Assembly (NCBI GenBank): GCA_041485905.1
Contig: JBGPKK010000012.1
Coordinates: 1-53,715 of the forward strand
Reading direction: 5' to 3'
Origin: JAHFUI01 sp041485905
GTDB taxonomy: Bacteria > Acidobacteriota > Vicinamibacteria > Vicinamibacterales > CAVVIG01
Length of the DNA stretch: 53,715 nucleotides
Within the stretch, counting starts at the first letter, position 1, and each line of letters begins with the position of its first letter. Position numbers and translations under genes: made by a program. Under the pieces are notes generated by a model. That model saw nothing but the letters and a program-made list of their open reading frames with translations, was not told the DNA's origin and made no database searches. This document shows, one piece after another, positions 26,496-35,117 of this stretch.

Positions 26496-27314
26496 ATGCG
26501 AGCCGACGCCTCCCGTCGACATTTCCTCGGGGCGTGCGCGCTGTGCGCGGCGTCGCCATTTTTCGATCGGCTTGCGGTGTTGGCCAGCCAGCAGCGGTCA
26601 GCCCAGCCCCCGCCGTCAGACGCTGCGGTCATCGACGACCTCGTGGCGGCCAATCGCATTCTGGCGCACGAGCAGATACTCGACGCATTCGGCCACGTGA
26701 GCACGCGTCATCCGCGCCTCGCGAACCGGTTTCTACTGGCGCGATCGGTGGCGCCGGAACTGGTCACGACGGCCGACATCCTTGAATACAACTTCGACGC
26801 CGTGCCCACCGATGCGCGGGGCCGGACGTCGTATCGCGAGCGCTTCATCCACAGCGAGATCTACCGGACGCGCCGCGACGTCAACGCGATCGTCCATTGC
26901 CACACGCCGTCGCTGATTCCATTCGGGGTGTCAGGGGTGCCGCTGCGGCCGATCTACCACCAGAGCGCGTTCGTGGCGCTGGGCGTGCCGGTATTCGAGA
27001 TCCGTAACGCCGGGGGGATGACCAACATGCTGATCGGCGATGCGCGGCTCGGCCGTGCGCTGGCGGAAACGCTCGGAGACAAGCCCGCGGCCCTGATGCG
27101 CGGCCACGGCGCAGTCGTCGTCGGCGACACGATTCCGACGGCGGTCGGCCGCAGTTTCTATTTAGATCAGAACGCGCGTCTACAGGCGCAGGCAATGGCC
27201 CTCGGCGGAAGCATTACCTACCTCGAACCCGAAGAAGCACGCCTCTATATGGCCGACGGCAACAACTACGACCGCGCGTGGGAGCTCTGGAAACGGGCGG
27301 CCACAACGAAGTAG
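26496..27314 (+). CDS. Tat-exported class II aldolase/adducin-like protein
   Basis: A 272-residue protein with a twin-arginine signal (SRRHFLG at residues 7-13, then a hydrophobic stretch ACALCAASPFF) followed by a class II aldolase/adducin fold (about 40-250). Metal-ligand candidates are the HCH of IVHCHTPSL and the His of MRGHGAVVVG, plus HQSAFVALG; these match the family zinc site. Cytoplasmic relatives split or epimerise sugar phosphates such as fuculose-1-phosphate; an exported form would lack easy access to those substrates. A Glu typical of the catalytic site may be the one in YRERFIHSEIYR. Function is therefore open. Confidence 0.85.
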   Translation: MRADASRRHFLGACALCAASPFFDRLAVLASQQRSAQPPPSDAAVIDDLVAANRILAHEQILDAFGHVSTRHPRLANRFLLARSVAPELVTTADILEYNFDAVPTDARGRTSYRERFIHSEIYRTRRDVNAIVHCHTPSLIPFGVSGVPLRPIYHQSAFVALGVPVFEIRNAGGMTNMLIGDARLGRALAETLGDKPAALMRGHGAVVVGDTIPTAVGRSFYLDQNARLQAQAMALGGSITYLEPEEARLYMADGNNYDRAWELWKRAATTK

Positions 27315-27342
27315 TCGGCAGTTGTCGGTCGACAGTCGACAG
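27314..27342. repeat. AGTCGNC 7-bp repeat array (site 3)
   Basis: Four degenerate heptamers starting at the aldolase-like stop codon and ending before the permease pseudogene. Confidence 0.7.
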
Positions 27343-27384
27343 GAACTTCGGGATCTGGCAGTTGTCATTCAGTGGCGAGAACCC

Positions 27385-28184
27385 ATGAACGCATTCCGGA
27401 GGGATCTCGCGTACGCGTGTCGGCGGCTTCGCCACGCCCCTGGGTTCACGGCGATCGCGGTGGTCACGCTCGCCTTGGGCGAGCCGCCTTCGAACGCTAC
27501 CGGGCCGACGTAGCGGCATTGGACGGCGTGATCGCTGACGCCGGTCTCACCGAATTCCAGACCAGCTATCGCGGCCGCCGTGCCGTGGCGCTCGGCGAGG
27601 TGGTCTCCTCGAACTATTTCGCGGTTCTTGTCGTTCCCGCGCACGTGGGGCGTCTGCCGACGCCGGACGATGATCGGGCGCGAAATCCGGTGATCGCTCT
27701 CGGGTATTCCTACTGGACGCGTGCGTTCAACGCGGATCCGTCGATCATCGGAGAGACGCTCGTGGTGAACGGCCGGCCCCAGACGATCGCCGGCGTGCGC
27801 CGGACAGGTTCTTTGGAATCACTGTGGGAACAGCGCCGGATTTTTATGCGCCGTTCGGATCCCGACTTCTGAATCCGTGCCGGGTCAAAGTCGTCGCGCC
27901 ACTCCAGCCGAGCGAGGTGTGTCCGACGTCCGCGAGTTGCTGAGCACGCCGGCGTGGGTGCTGTCCGCCGTCGTTGCCCTCGTCTTGCTCGTCGCAAGCG
28001 CGAACGTGGCGGGCTTGACGCTCAACCGCGCTGTCGGGCGTCGCTATGAGATGGTTGTGCAGGTCGCGCTTGGCGCGACGCGGGGCTGCCTTTCCTCGTG
28101 CTCGCCGCGACGGCTGTGGCCTGCTACGTGCCTGCGCAGCGCGCGATGCGGATCGATCCGGTCGCGGCGCTGCGCGGAGACTGA
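27385..28184 (+). pseudogene. Degraded MacB-like permease (acidobacterial orphan-permease type)
   Basis: Pieces of one large permease in changing frames. The ATG at 27385 opens the typical MNAFRRDLAYACRRLRHAPG and FTAIAVVTLALG start, which breaks after TLALG. From about 27480 another frame carries a MacB periplasmic core fragment (RNPVIALGYSYWTRAFNADP, VNGRPQTIAGV) ending in a stop at 27870-27872. From about 27916 a further frame has a membrane segment (TPAWVLSAVVALVLLVASAN) and NRAVGRRYEMVVQVALGATR. A last shift near 28087 gives the normal C-terminus AMRIDPVAALRGD and a stop at 28182-28184. The full family protein is about 800 residues, so large internal deletions plus frameshifts destroyed it. 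Confidence 0.88.
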
Positions 28185-28188
28185 CCTG

Positions 28189-28215
28189 ACGACCGACGAC
28201 TAACGACTGTCGACT
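28189..28215. repeat. AGTCGNC 7-bp repeat array (site 4, reverse orientation)
   Basis: Read on the minus strand, four heptamers AGTCGAC, AGTCGTT, AGTCGTC and GGTCGTC, between the pseudogene and the converging M48 protease gene. Confidence 0.7.
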
Positions 28216-29362
28216 ACGCGATCCCCCTCCTGAACGCGTCGAGTTCCGCCGCGGTCACCGTGACCGCGACCAGGTTCGGATTATTGCCGCCCTTTGCCGC
28301 GCGATCGGGGCCGATTCCTCGTGCGCCGCCGGAGGCCGCCACCTGCGTGCTCTGCTTTTCTGGCGTGGCCGTCGGCTTCAGGTTGCCGAGCCCGAATCCC
28401 TTTTTCTTCGACTGATCGTCCTGCTTGTCCTTGTCGCTCGCCTTGTCCTTGTCGCTCGCCTTGCTCTTGTCGTCGCCGGCCTTCGATGCGGTCAGGCCCG
28501 CCGCGCCGTCTTCGACGGTCGCAATCGTCGTAATCGGCGTCGGTTCGTACGGGATGTTCTTTTTGTAGCGCGCGTCGACCGTGGCGGCGGTCTTCGCGGA
28601 CGCGGCGAGCTGGCGGACCTTGTCGATCCGTTCCTTGGTCTCCGGATGCGAGGCGAACAGTCCGTTGCGCGCGGGCTGATCCTTGTTGCGATCGTCGAGG
28701 CGCGCCAGGAAATCGCCGACCGCGCCCGGCGCATAGCCGAGCTGCTGGGTGAGCGCGACGGCCTGCTTGTCGGCATCGAGCTCGTCGCCGCGATCGAACG
28801 CGTTTTCGAGCACCATCTCGTACGCCTTGTTGGCGATCTTGTCGAGGAACGGCCCGCGATCGGCCAGCGCCTCGCTGGTGCCGAGCTGAACCGCCTTGTT
28901 CTTTCTGATCGCGTTGACGGTATGTTTGTGCGCCACGTGGCCGATCTCGTGCGCGAGGACGCCGGCCAGCTCCGCTTCGTTCTTGATCAATCCCAGCGCG
29001 CCGCGCGTGATGTGCACGAGGCCGCCCGGCGACGCAAACGCGTTGACCCCGTCCGTGTCGAGGACGATGAAGGTCCAGGCGAGGTTCGGCCGCTCGGATT
29101 TCTGCGCCAGCAGAGTACCGACCGACGTCACGTACTTATGCACGGCCGGGTTCTGGACGACGCCGAAGCGCTGGCGGACTTTTGCGCTCACGTCTTCGCC
29201 GATCTTGCGCTCTTCTTCGTCGGTGACGTTGAGGTCGTCGAACTTCTGCTTCGCGTCCTGCGCCTGCTGCACCTTCTTCAAGCCGCCGGCCAACCCGCCA
29301 AACTGCGCATACGCCGGCGTACACAGCAACGCCAACGACAGGACCAACATCAGTTGCTTCAT
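28214..29362 (-). CDS. Exported M48-family zinc metalloprotease
   Basis: A 382-residue protein with a signal peptide (MKQLMLVLSLALLCTPAYA) and an M48 peptidase domain (about residues 50-235). The zinc motif is LAHEIGHVAHKH (HExxH) and the third ligand lies in DRGDELDADKQAV. Related enzymes (BepA, LoiP, YcaL types) degrade or help assemble outer-membrane proteins. The C-terminal 120 residues are low-complexity, including a duplicated KASDKD unit and a Lys-rich run, then a conserved-looking end. It overlaps the upstream cyclase gene by ATGA, so the two are coupled. Confidence 0.93.
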   Translation of the reverse strand: MKQLMLVLSLALLCTPAYAQFGGLAGGLKKVQQAQDAKQKFDDLNVTDEEERKIGEDVSAKVRQRFGVVQNPAVHKYVTSVGTLLAQKSERPNLAWTFIVLDTDGVNAFASPGGLVHITRGALGLIKNEAELAGVLAHEIGHVAHKHTVNAIRKNKAVQLGTSEALADRGPFLDKIANKAYEMVLENAFDRGDELDADKQAVALTQQLGYAPGAVGDFLARLDDRNKDQPARNGLFASHPETKERIDKVRQLAASAKTAATVDARYKKNIPYEPTPITTIATVEDGAAGLTASKAGDDKSKASDKDKASDKDKQDDQSKKKGFGLGNLKPTATPEKQSTQVAASGGARGIGPDRAAKGGNNPNLVAVTVTAAELDAFRRGIA

Positions 29363-31389
29363 GTTGTCTGCACCTCCGCCGCGCTCTCGGCGCGGCCGAC
29401 CACTTCGAAAATCGCCACCGCTTGCGATTTGCCTTTGACGACGACGTCCCCGAGCGGCCGGAACCGATAAAGCCTGGCCAGCCGGGCCCGGGTGCTGTCA
29501 CTGATGATAATGCGAGTCCCGTATTGTTTGTTCAACGATTCAAGACGTGACCCGAGGTTCACCGCGTCGCCGATTACGGTATAGCTCATGATGGCTTCAG
29601 AACCGATATTGCCCGCGATCATGGGGCCGGTGTTGATGCCGATGCCGATATCCAGCGCCGGCCGTCCCTGGGCCGTCCAATCGGCGTTCAGCTGCCCAAG
29701 CGCCTCGATCATCTCGAGCGCGGCCTCGACCGCGTGGTCGGCATGGTCGGGATCGTCGAGCGGCGCGCCGAAGAGTGCCATCACCATGTCGCCGACGAAC
29801 TTGTCCAGTGTACCCTTGTGACGAAACACGATGTCGACCATGCGCGTGAAGTACTCGTTGAGGAGCGCGACGATTTCCTCAGGCTGCCCGCGCTCCGATA
29901 CGGTCGTGAAACCGCGGATATCGGAGAATAGCACCGTCATCTCGCGGCGCTGTCCCCCCAGTCGCGCGAGCGCAGGATTCGACACGAGCTGCGCGTAGAC
30001 GTCCTTCGAGACGTATTGTCCGAACAGCTTCTTCATCTTGCGCTTCTCGCGTCCCTCCACGAGGTACTGATATGCGACGCCGCCAAACAGCGCGAACGAT
30101 CCGGACAGCACCGGCTGCGACAGATTCATCCAGTAGCCGGCCGCGAACAGGCGCGTTGCCGACCACGCAAACAGCGCCACCATTGCCAGCGTGAGCGCGG
30201 TGGCCCACCATGGCGGCACGGCTGTCGCGAGCAGCCCGATCACGATCCCGCCTGCCACGACCGCGGCGAGAGTGGCCGCACGGCTGGCAGGGTGCATGAA
30301 CCGGTTGGACAGGATGTCGTCGGCCGCTGACGCATGAAGCTGAATGCCAGCCATCTTGCCGCGCGCAAACGGCGTTTCGAACACGTCGGACAAACCCGAC
30401 GCGGTCGCGCCTACAAACACCAGCTTTCCCCGAAACACGAACGGGTCGATATTCGGCTTGAGGCCGGCGAGCAGTTGCTCCTCGGAATACAGAAGATCGA
30501 AGAACGAATACGTCGAGTAGGTGTGGCGTTCGAGGTCCTCGAACGTCGCGGGACCGCGGAAGTTGATGAGCCCCCACAAAACGCTCAGTCGCTCGTTCGC
30601 CGTGCGGTCGTGACGCCACGACAATGGCATCCGGCGATCGGCAATCCTCAGCGTTTCGTCGACGGACGTGACGTCGGCGGGGCGGCTGTCCATCATCCGC
30701 AGGGCCGCGGCGAGCCCGAGTGAGGGAACCACGACGCCGCGGCTGCGGACGAAGGGGAGGGTGTGGCGAATCGGACCGTCCGCGTCGAGCACGAATCGGT
30801 TGTGTCCGAAGATCGAGCCCGCGCCGGCCAGCGCTGGAAACGGCGGAAACACGACGCGGAGGTCCACCGCTCCTTCGGCGATCGTGAAGCCCGCATCCGC
30901 CGGGACGGGGACGTCGCGCGCGTCACCATCAAAACTGGCGTCCGTCAGCAGCACCACATTGCCGGCCGCCTTCACCGAATCGGCGAGCGCTCGATCGGAT
31001 TCGGCGCCAGACCACGTCGACTCCCCGTACCGAAATCCCACGCGCGTATCGGGCCCGGCAAAGTTCACGTCGTAGACCACGACCTTCGCTGGCGCTCGCT
31101 TCAGGTAGTCGATCAGGCTGGAATGCACGACGCGCGGCCAGGGCCAACGACCCGCGTTCGGCTCGAGGTTGCGTAAGGAAGATTCGTCGATGGCGACGAG
31201 CGCGATGTCGGTACGCGCCGTGTCCGGCCGCGCCGTGCGGGACAACCGCCAGTCGTAGGTCTTGAGCTCAAGGGCTTCGAGGAGCGTCAACCCGACGCCG
31301 CCCGAGACGATGGCGGACCAGCTGTCGGCCGCCAGCACGACGGCGGCGGCGACCAGGCCCACGATGAAACCTGCGGCGAGCTTTCGCAC
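29359..31389 (-). CDS. CHASE2-domain adenylate/guanylate cyclase
   Basis: Class III nucleotide cyclase of about 676 residues. An N-terminal membrane helix leads to an extracytoplasmic CHASE2 sensor (about 35-320, with DIALVAIDESSLRNLEPNAG and GRWPWPR). Three membrane helices follow (about 365-440), then the catalytic domain (about 480-650) with VLFSDIRGFTTVSERG carrying the first metal Asp, KFVGDMVMALFG with the second, and YTVIGDAVNLGSRLE with the transition-state Asn. The substrate-selecting residues were not aligned, so cAMP is inferred. The start is uncertain: GTG at 31389 (used) or TTG at 31404. Its stop overlaps the protease start. Confidence 0.92.
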   Translation of the reverse strand: MRKLAAGFIVGLVAAAVVLAADSWSAIVSGGVGLTLLEALELKTYDWRLSRTARPDTARTDIALVAIDESSLRNLEPNAGRWPWPRVVHSSLIDYLKRAPAKVVVYDVNFAGPDTRVGFRYGESTWSGAESDRALADSVKAAGNVVLLTDASFDGDARDVPVPADAGFTIAEGAVDLRVVFPPFPALAGAGSIFGHNRFVLDADGPIRHTLPFVRSRGVVVPSLGLAAALRMMDSRPADVTSVDETLRIADRRMPLSWRHDRTANERLSVLWGLINFRGPATFEDLERHTYSTYSFFDLLYSEEQLLAGLKPNIDPFVFRGKLVFVGATASGLSDVFETPFARGKMAGIQLHASAADDILSNRFMHPASRAATLAAVVAGGIVIGLLATAVPPWWATALTLAMVALFAWSATRLFAAGYWMNLSQPVLSGSFALFGGVAYQYLVEGREKRKMKKLFGQYVSKDVYAQLVSNPALARLGGQRREMTVLFSDIRGFTTVSERGQPEEIVALLNEYFTRMVDIVFRHKGTLDKFVGDMVMALFGAPLDDPDHADHAVEAALEMIEALGQLNADWTAQGRPALDIGIGINTGPMIAGNIGSEAIMSYTVIGDAVNLGSRLESLNKQYGTRIIISDSTRARLARLYRFRPLGDVVVKGKSQAVAIFEVVGRAESAAEVQTT

Positions 31390-31405
31390 GGGCCGAGCGT
31401 ACAAC

Positions 31406-31467
31406 AGTCGTCAGTCATCGGTCGACAGTGGTCAGTCACGACAGTCGACTGTCGACGGTCGACTGTC
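31406..31467. repeat. AGTCGNC 7-bp repeat array with near-palindromic end (site 5)
   Basis: At least five heptamers followed by a near-palindrome built from GTCGAC units (about 31439-31463), between the ABC ATPase stop and the cyclase start. Part of this array lies where the cyclase ribosome site should be. Confidence 0.8.
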
Positions 31468-32152
31468 AGGCCGCTCTGCGAATGTCTTTCTCGACTTGAC
31501 CGTCGCGCAGGTGAATGGTGCGGTAGGCGTACGCGGCGACGTCGGCCTCGTGCGTGACGAGGATGATCGTGTTGCCCGCTTTGTGGAGGCGTTCGAAGAG
31601 CCCCATGATTTCCATGCCGGTCTTCGAGTCGAGGTTCCCGGTCGGCTCGTCGGCGAGCAGGATTGACGGATCGTTCACCAGAGCGCGTGCGATGGCCACA
31701 CGCTGGCGCTGTCCACCGGACAGCTCGTTGGGCCGGTGCGTCATCCGCGAGCCGAGCTCGACTTTCTCGAGCGCGAGCCTGGCGCGCTGCTGGCGGTCGG
31801 CCGACGCGACGCCGGCGTACACGAGCGGCAGCTCCACGTTGTGAAGCGCCGTCGCGCGCGGGAGCAAGTTGAACGTCTGAAACACGAAGCCGATCTCTTC
31901 GTTCCGAATCCGCGCCAGCTCGTTGTCGTTCATCTGGCCCACCTGCTTGCCATTCAACAGGTAGGAACCCTGGCTCGGCGTGTCGAGGCACCCGATCAGG
32001 TTCATCAGCGTCGATTTCCCCGACCCCGACGGCCCCATGATGGCCACGTACTCGCCCCGCTCGATGGACACCGATACGCCGCGCAGGGCGTGAATTTCCT
32101 CCGAGCCCATCACGTAGGTCTTCCACAAATCAGCGGTTTCAATCAGCGCCAT
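31466..32152 (-). CDS. MacB/LolD-type ABC transporter ATPase
   Basis: A 228-residue ATPase. Walker A GPSGSGKSTLMNLIG, Q-loop FVFQTFNLLPR, signature LSGGQRQRVAIARAL, Walker B ILLADEPTGNLD and switch His LVTHEADVAAYA are intact; GCLDTPSQG is typical of the MacB/LolD/FtsE-like exporter family. Partners are normally FtsX/MacB-fold permeases; none is intact in this window, only the unrelated-looking pseudogene at 27385-28184. It is upstream of the cyclase on the same strand, separated by a repeat array. Confidence 0.93.
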   Translation of the reverse strand: MALIETADLWKTYVMGSEEIHALRGVSVSIERGEYVAIMGPSGSGKSTLMNLIGCLDTPSQGSYLLNGKQVGQMNDNELARIRNEEIGFVFQTFNLLPRATALHNVELPLVYAGVASADRQQRARLALEKVELGSRMTHRPNELSGGQRQRVAIARALVNDPSILLADEPTGNLDSKTGMEIMGLFERLHKAGNTIILVTHEADVAAYAYRTIHLRDGQVEKDIRRAA

Positions 32153-32414
32153 AGGTTTAGGAACACTCTAGTCCGCTAATGAGAATACGACGCCAGTGCG
32201 CCGGCAGTTCCCGCAAGGCGAGGGTGGCGCCCCTATGCTCCGCTCTTCAACTTCGCCAGAAGGCTCTTCACAGACCGGGCGCGTCAATCGGCATGTGGGC
32301 TTCCCAGTCGCGCCAATCGACCGGGATCAGCGTCACTCTGGCGCCGCGTGAAGGCTTCTTGCGAAACTTCAGGCTTGAGACTTACAGCCGGTCATTTTGC
32401 AACGGACTCTTAGG
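32153..32414. other. Spacer with a possible broken gene remnant
   Basis: About 260 bases with no complete gene. On the minus strand 32381-32268 encodes KKPSRGARVTLIPVDWRDW and AHMPIDAPGL before a stop; a +1 shift continues ARSVKSLLAKLKSGA to a stop at 32235-32233. The two pieces together look like the C-terminus of a small protein with one frameshift and no start. I do not recognise the family. Confidence 0.35.
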
Positions 32415-32918
32415 TTAGCTCGAAGGCTGGACGTCGATCACGCCGGGCGTGCCGGGCGGCGTCTTCTTCCGGCCGAACACCATGGCGCCGACTGCGCCGC
32501 CCAGCGTTGAAAAGATCGCACCGAGCACGAGCATGAAGACGAAGCCCACCGCCGCCGCGAGGCCGGCCCCCAGGGAGCTGTTCGCATAATCGCGGAATTG
32601 CGGCGGCATGTTGCCCATCGTCTCGGCGAGGCGCTGGAACACCAGGCGCTCCAGCGGCGCGACGAGAATGTTGATCGGAATCGAGACGATCAGATACACG
32701 AACGCGCCGACGATGCCCGCGAGCAGGCCGACGAGCGCGCCGTCAGCCGGCGTGACAGGGTCTGATTGATTCTGCTGAAGGACGTACGCCGCCGCCGCGC
32801 CGCCGCCCACAATCCACAGACAGCAGCACACATTGCCGGCCGCGATGAGCGGCAGGGCCGACAGGGCGCCGCCGACCAGGCCACCAATCAGCGCCGGTTG
32901 CGTCAGGGAGGCTTTCAT
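32415..32918 (-). CDS. Small multi-spanning membrane protein, function unknown
   Basis: A 167-residue Gly/Ala-rich protein with about four hydrophobic helices (around residues 10-45 with a CCCLW cluster, 60-85, and 115-145) and a short Pro-rich C-terminal tail after FGRKKTPPG. The N-terminal GGLVGGALSALPLI and CCC motif resemble uncharacterised DUF4199-like membrane proteins, which is a weak similarity. Four bases separate it from the upstream inositol phosphate synthase gene, so both probably share an mRNA. Confidence 0.75.
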   Translation of the reverse strand: MKASLTQPALIGGLVGGALSALPLIAAGNVCCCLWIVGGGAAAAYVLQQNQSDPVTPADGALVGLLAGIVGAFVYLIVSIPINILVAPLERLVFQRLAETMGNMPPQFRDYANSSLGAGLAAAVGFVFMLVLGAIFSTLGGAVGAMVFGRKKTPPGTPGVIDVQPSS

Positions 32919-32921
32919 CCC

Positions 32922-34235
32922 TCAGTCGTAGTATTCGCGGCCGAGATGCGTGATGAGATCTTCGCCCTTGAGGAACCGCAACGTGTTCTTCAGCTTCATC
33001 AACTGGATGAAGAGATCGTGCTCCGGATACAGGTCGGGCGCGTGGACGGGGCTCTTGAAATAGAAAGACAGCCATTCCTGAACGCCCGACATGCCCGCGC
33101 GCTTGGCGAGATCCATGAAGAGCGCCACGTCGAGGACGATCGGTGCGGCGAGGATGCTGTCGCGGCACAGGAAGTTGATCTTGAGCTGCATCGGATACCC
33201 GAGCCACCCGAAGAGATCGATGTTGTCCCACCCTTCCTTGTTGTCCCCGCGCGGCGGATAGTAGTTGATCCGCACCATGTGGTAGAGGTTCTCGTAGAGG
33301 TCGGGGTACAACTTCGGCTGCAGGATGTAGTCGAGGACCGACTTCTTGCTCTCTTCCTTGGTCTTGAACGATTCTGGATCCTCGAGCACCTCTCCGTCCC
33401 GGTTGCCGAGGATATTCGTCGAGTACCACCCCGAGACTCCCAGCAGCCGCGCCTTCAGCCCCGGCGCAACGATCGTCTTGATGAGCGTCTGGCCCGTCTT
33501 GAGATCCTTCCCCGCCAGCGGCGTCCCCGTTTTCGCGGCCAGCGCGACCAGCGCGGGAATGTCTGCCGTGAGATTGGGCGCCGCGTTCGTGTACGGAATG
33601 CCCTCGCGGATCGCCGCGTACGCGTAGACCATGCTCGAAGGAATCGACGCGTCGTTCTGCTCCAGCGCCCGCTCGAAGCTCTCGATCGTCGCGTGCGCCG
33701 GCGACTCGGTCATGAAGACTTCCGTGCTGCCGCACCACACCATCACCAGCCGATCGAGCTTGTTGGCCGATTTGAAGGTGCGGATGTCCGAGATGACCTG
33801 CTCGGCCAGATCTTTTTTGTTCTTGCCTTTCTTCACGTTCGGCCCGTTGAGCCGCTTGACGTACCGCTGATCGAAGACCGCGGGCCACGGGCGAATCTTC
33901 TCGAGGTCGGGCCGCACTTTGTCGAGCAGCGACGGCTCGATCACGCCGGCCGTGCGCGCCGCCGCGTAGCAGTCGTCTTCAAAGATGTCCCAGCCGCCGA
34001 ACACCAAGTCGTCGAGACCGGCGAGCGGCACGACGTCGGTGATTTTCGGCGAGCGGCCCTCGGTGCGCTTACCCAGACGGATGGTGCCCATCTGCGTCAA
34101 CGAGCCGATCGGTTTGGCGAAGCCTTTACGGATCGCGAACACGCCGGCAATGGTGGTGGTGCTGACGGCGCCGAGACCGACGAGAAGCACGCCGAGTTTG
34201 CCGCGCGCGGGAGCGATTTCAACAGGTTGTGACAC
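32922..34235 (-). CDS. ino1: Inositol-3-phosphate synthase
   Basis: Converts glucose-6-phosphate to 1L-myo-inositol-1-phosphate with bound NAD+. The 437 residues include the dinucleotide motif VLLVGLGAVSTTTIAG (about residues 16-31), the VWCGSTEVF region, and the C-terminal catalytic block with GWYSTNILGNRDG, KTKEESKKSVLDY and NYYPPRGDNKEGWDNIDLFG, where the conserved lysines lie. The product feeds inositol lipids or compatible solutes. The next gene downstream encodes a small membrane protein, and the divergent neighbour is a methyltransferase, so the lipid target is not indicated. Confidence 0.95.
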   Translation of the reverse strand: MSQPVEIAPARGKLGVLLVGLGAVSTTTIAGVFAIRKGFAKPIGSLTQMGTIRLGKRTEGRSPKITDVVPLAGLDDLVFGGWDIFEDDCYAAARTAGVIEPSLLDKVRPDLEKIRPWPAVFDQRYVKRLNGPNVKKGKNKKDLAEQVISDIRTFKSANKLDRLVMVWCGSTEVFMTESPAHATIESFERALEQNDASIPSSMVYAYAAIREGIPYTNAAPNLTADIPALVALAAKTGTPLAGKDLKTGQTLIKTIVAPGLKARLLGVSGWYSTNILGNRDGEVLEDPESFKTKEESKKSVLDYILQPKLYPDLYENLYHMVRINYYPPRGDNKEGWDNIDLFGWLGYPMQLKINFLCRDSILAAPIVLDVALFMDLAKRAGMSGVQEWLSFYFKSPVHAPDLYPEHDLFIQLMKLKNTLRFLKGEDLITHLGREYYD

Positions 34236-34252
34236 GGGGGAGAACTATATCA

Positions 34253-34297
34253 GTCGTCAGTCGCCAGTCGCCAGTCGTCAGTCGCCAGCCGTCTGCC
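34253..34297. repeat. AGTCGNC 7-bp repeat array (site 6)
   Basis: Six tandem heptamers (AGTCGTC/AGTCGCC forms) in the 86-base spacer between the divergent inositol phosphate synthase and methyltransferase genes. Confidence 0.85.
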
Positions 34298-34321
34298 CCG
34301 GAGCGCTGTAAACTATTGTCG

Positions 34322-34891
34322 ATGCTGATGAATCCGTTCGCTCGGAGCGGCGACCCTTACGGGCTCGTCGTCAGCATGACGGGCGTGAAGATGGGCGAGC
34401 GCATGGCGCACATCGGCTGCGCGCAGGGTGGACGCCTTGCCGCCATCGCGCGGAAAGTGGGACTCTCGGGTCTCGCAATCGCCTTCGTGCCGGACGAAGC
34501 GTCGGCCGCGCGCGCACGAAAGGGGGCAGCCGATGCCGGTGTGCTCGTGGAGGTTGAGACGGCGCCCCCCAGCCGCGTGCCCGCCGATGATGCCGCCTTC
34601 GATCTCGTCGTCGTCGACGACACGGCCGGCCTCGTCGGAACCATGAGCGCCCGCGATCGGATCGCCACGATCCGTGAAGCGCTGCGCATTCTGCGGCCAG
34701 GCGGGCGCGTCATCGTCCTCGGCTATGCGCCCCGCGGCAGCCTGGGCGGGCTGCTGACGCGCGTGCCCAGCGGTCCGCCGTTCGACCCGGAGCCAGGCCT
34801 TCGAGCGGACGGCTTCCGGTCGGTGCGCCGGCTTGCCGAGCGCGACGGCCTCGTCTTCGTGGAGGGGATCAAGCCCGGAGTGGGCGGGTAG
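34322..34891 (+). CDS. SAM-dependent methyltransferase-like protein
   Basis: A 189-residue Rossmann-fold protein. The expected motif I is degenerate (MAHIGCAQGGRLAAIA), motif II/III regions follow (EVETAPPSRVPADDAAFDLV), and LRILRPGGRVIVLGYAP is the usual post-motif of class I methyltransferases. The C-terminal part is short and ends in FVEGIKPGVGG. The ATG at 34322 (MLMNPFARSGDPYG) is preferred because the sequence upstream is repeat. Substrate unknown; the UbiE-type resemblance is weak. Confidence 0.78.
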   Translation: MLMNPFARSGDPYGLVVSMTGVKMGERMAHIGCAQGGRLAAIARKVGLSGLAIAFVPDEASAARARKGAADAGVLVEVETAPPSRVPADDAAFDLVVVDDTAGLVGTMSARDRIATIREALRILRPGGRVIVLGYAPRGSLGGLLTRVPSGPPFDPEPGLRADGFRSVRRLAERDGLVFVEGIKPGVGG

Positions 34892-34901
34892 GTTAGATAG
34901 G

Positions 34902-34950
34902 TCGGGTAGGTCAGGCTCACCCGAGCCACCAGACACACCTGACCCACCGA
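34902..34950. repeat. Long imperfect hairpin of TAGGTC-type repeats
   Basis: The left arm TCGGGTAGGTCAGG (34902-34915) pairs with CCTGACCCACCGA (34938-34950), with an inner GGCTC/GAGCC stem at 34914-34927. It starts 11 bases after the methyltransferase stop and may end or stabilise that transcript; there is no T-run. Confidence 0.55.
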
Positions 34951-35117
34951 CCCCATTAGGGCACGGCTGTCCCGGCCGGAGCACAGCCCGACCGCCGCCT
35001 CGGGGGCCGGATTCGAACAGTTTCGACTCAAACCGGCCGAAAAACCCAAGAGGACGTGCGCGCTTCCGCTCCACCGTACGGCAAGACTCTTGCGAAAAGG
35101 GACGTACCCGTTTCGAT

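Noticed and set aside
32179..32418. Plus-strand ORF of 79 codons in the spacer
   Set aside because: No ribosome site, no recognisable domain; the minus strand shows a more protein-like remnant.
32766..34232. Plus-strand ORF of 488 codons
   Set aside because: Antisense to inositol-3-phosphate synthase, whose motifs are unmistakable.
25513..34297. CRISPR-like array
   Set aside because: The repeats are contiguous 7-bp units with no unique spacers, and no cas genes are present.
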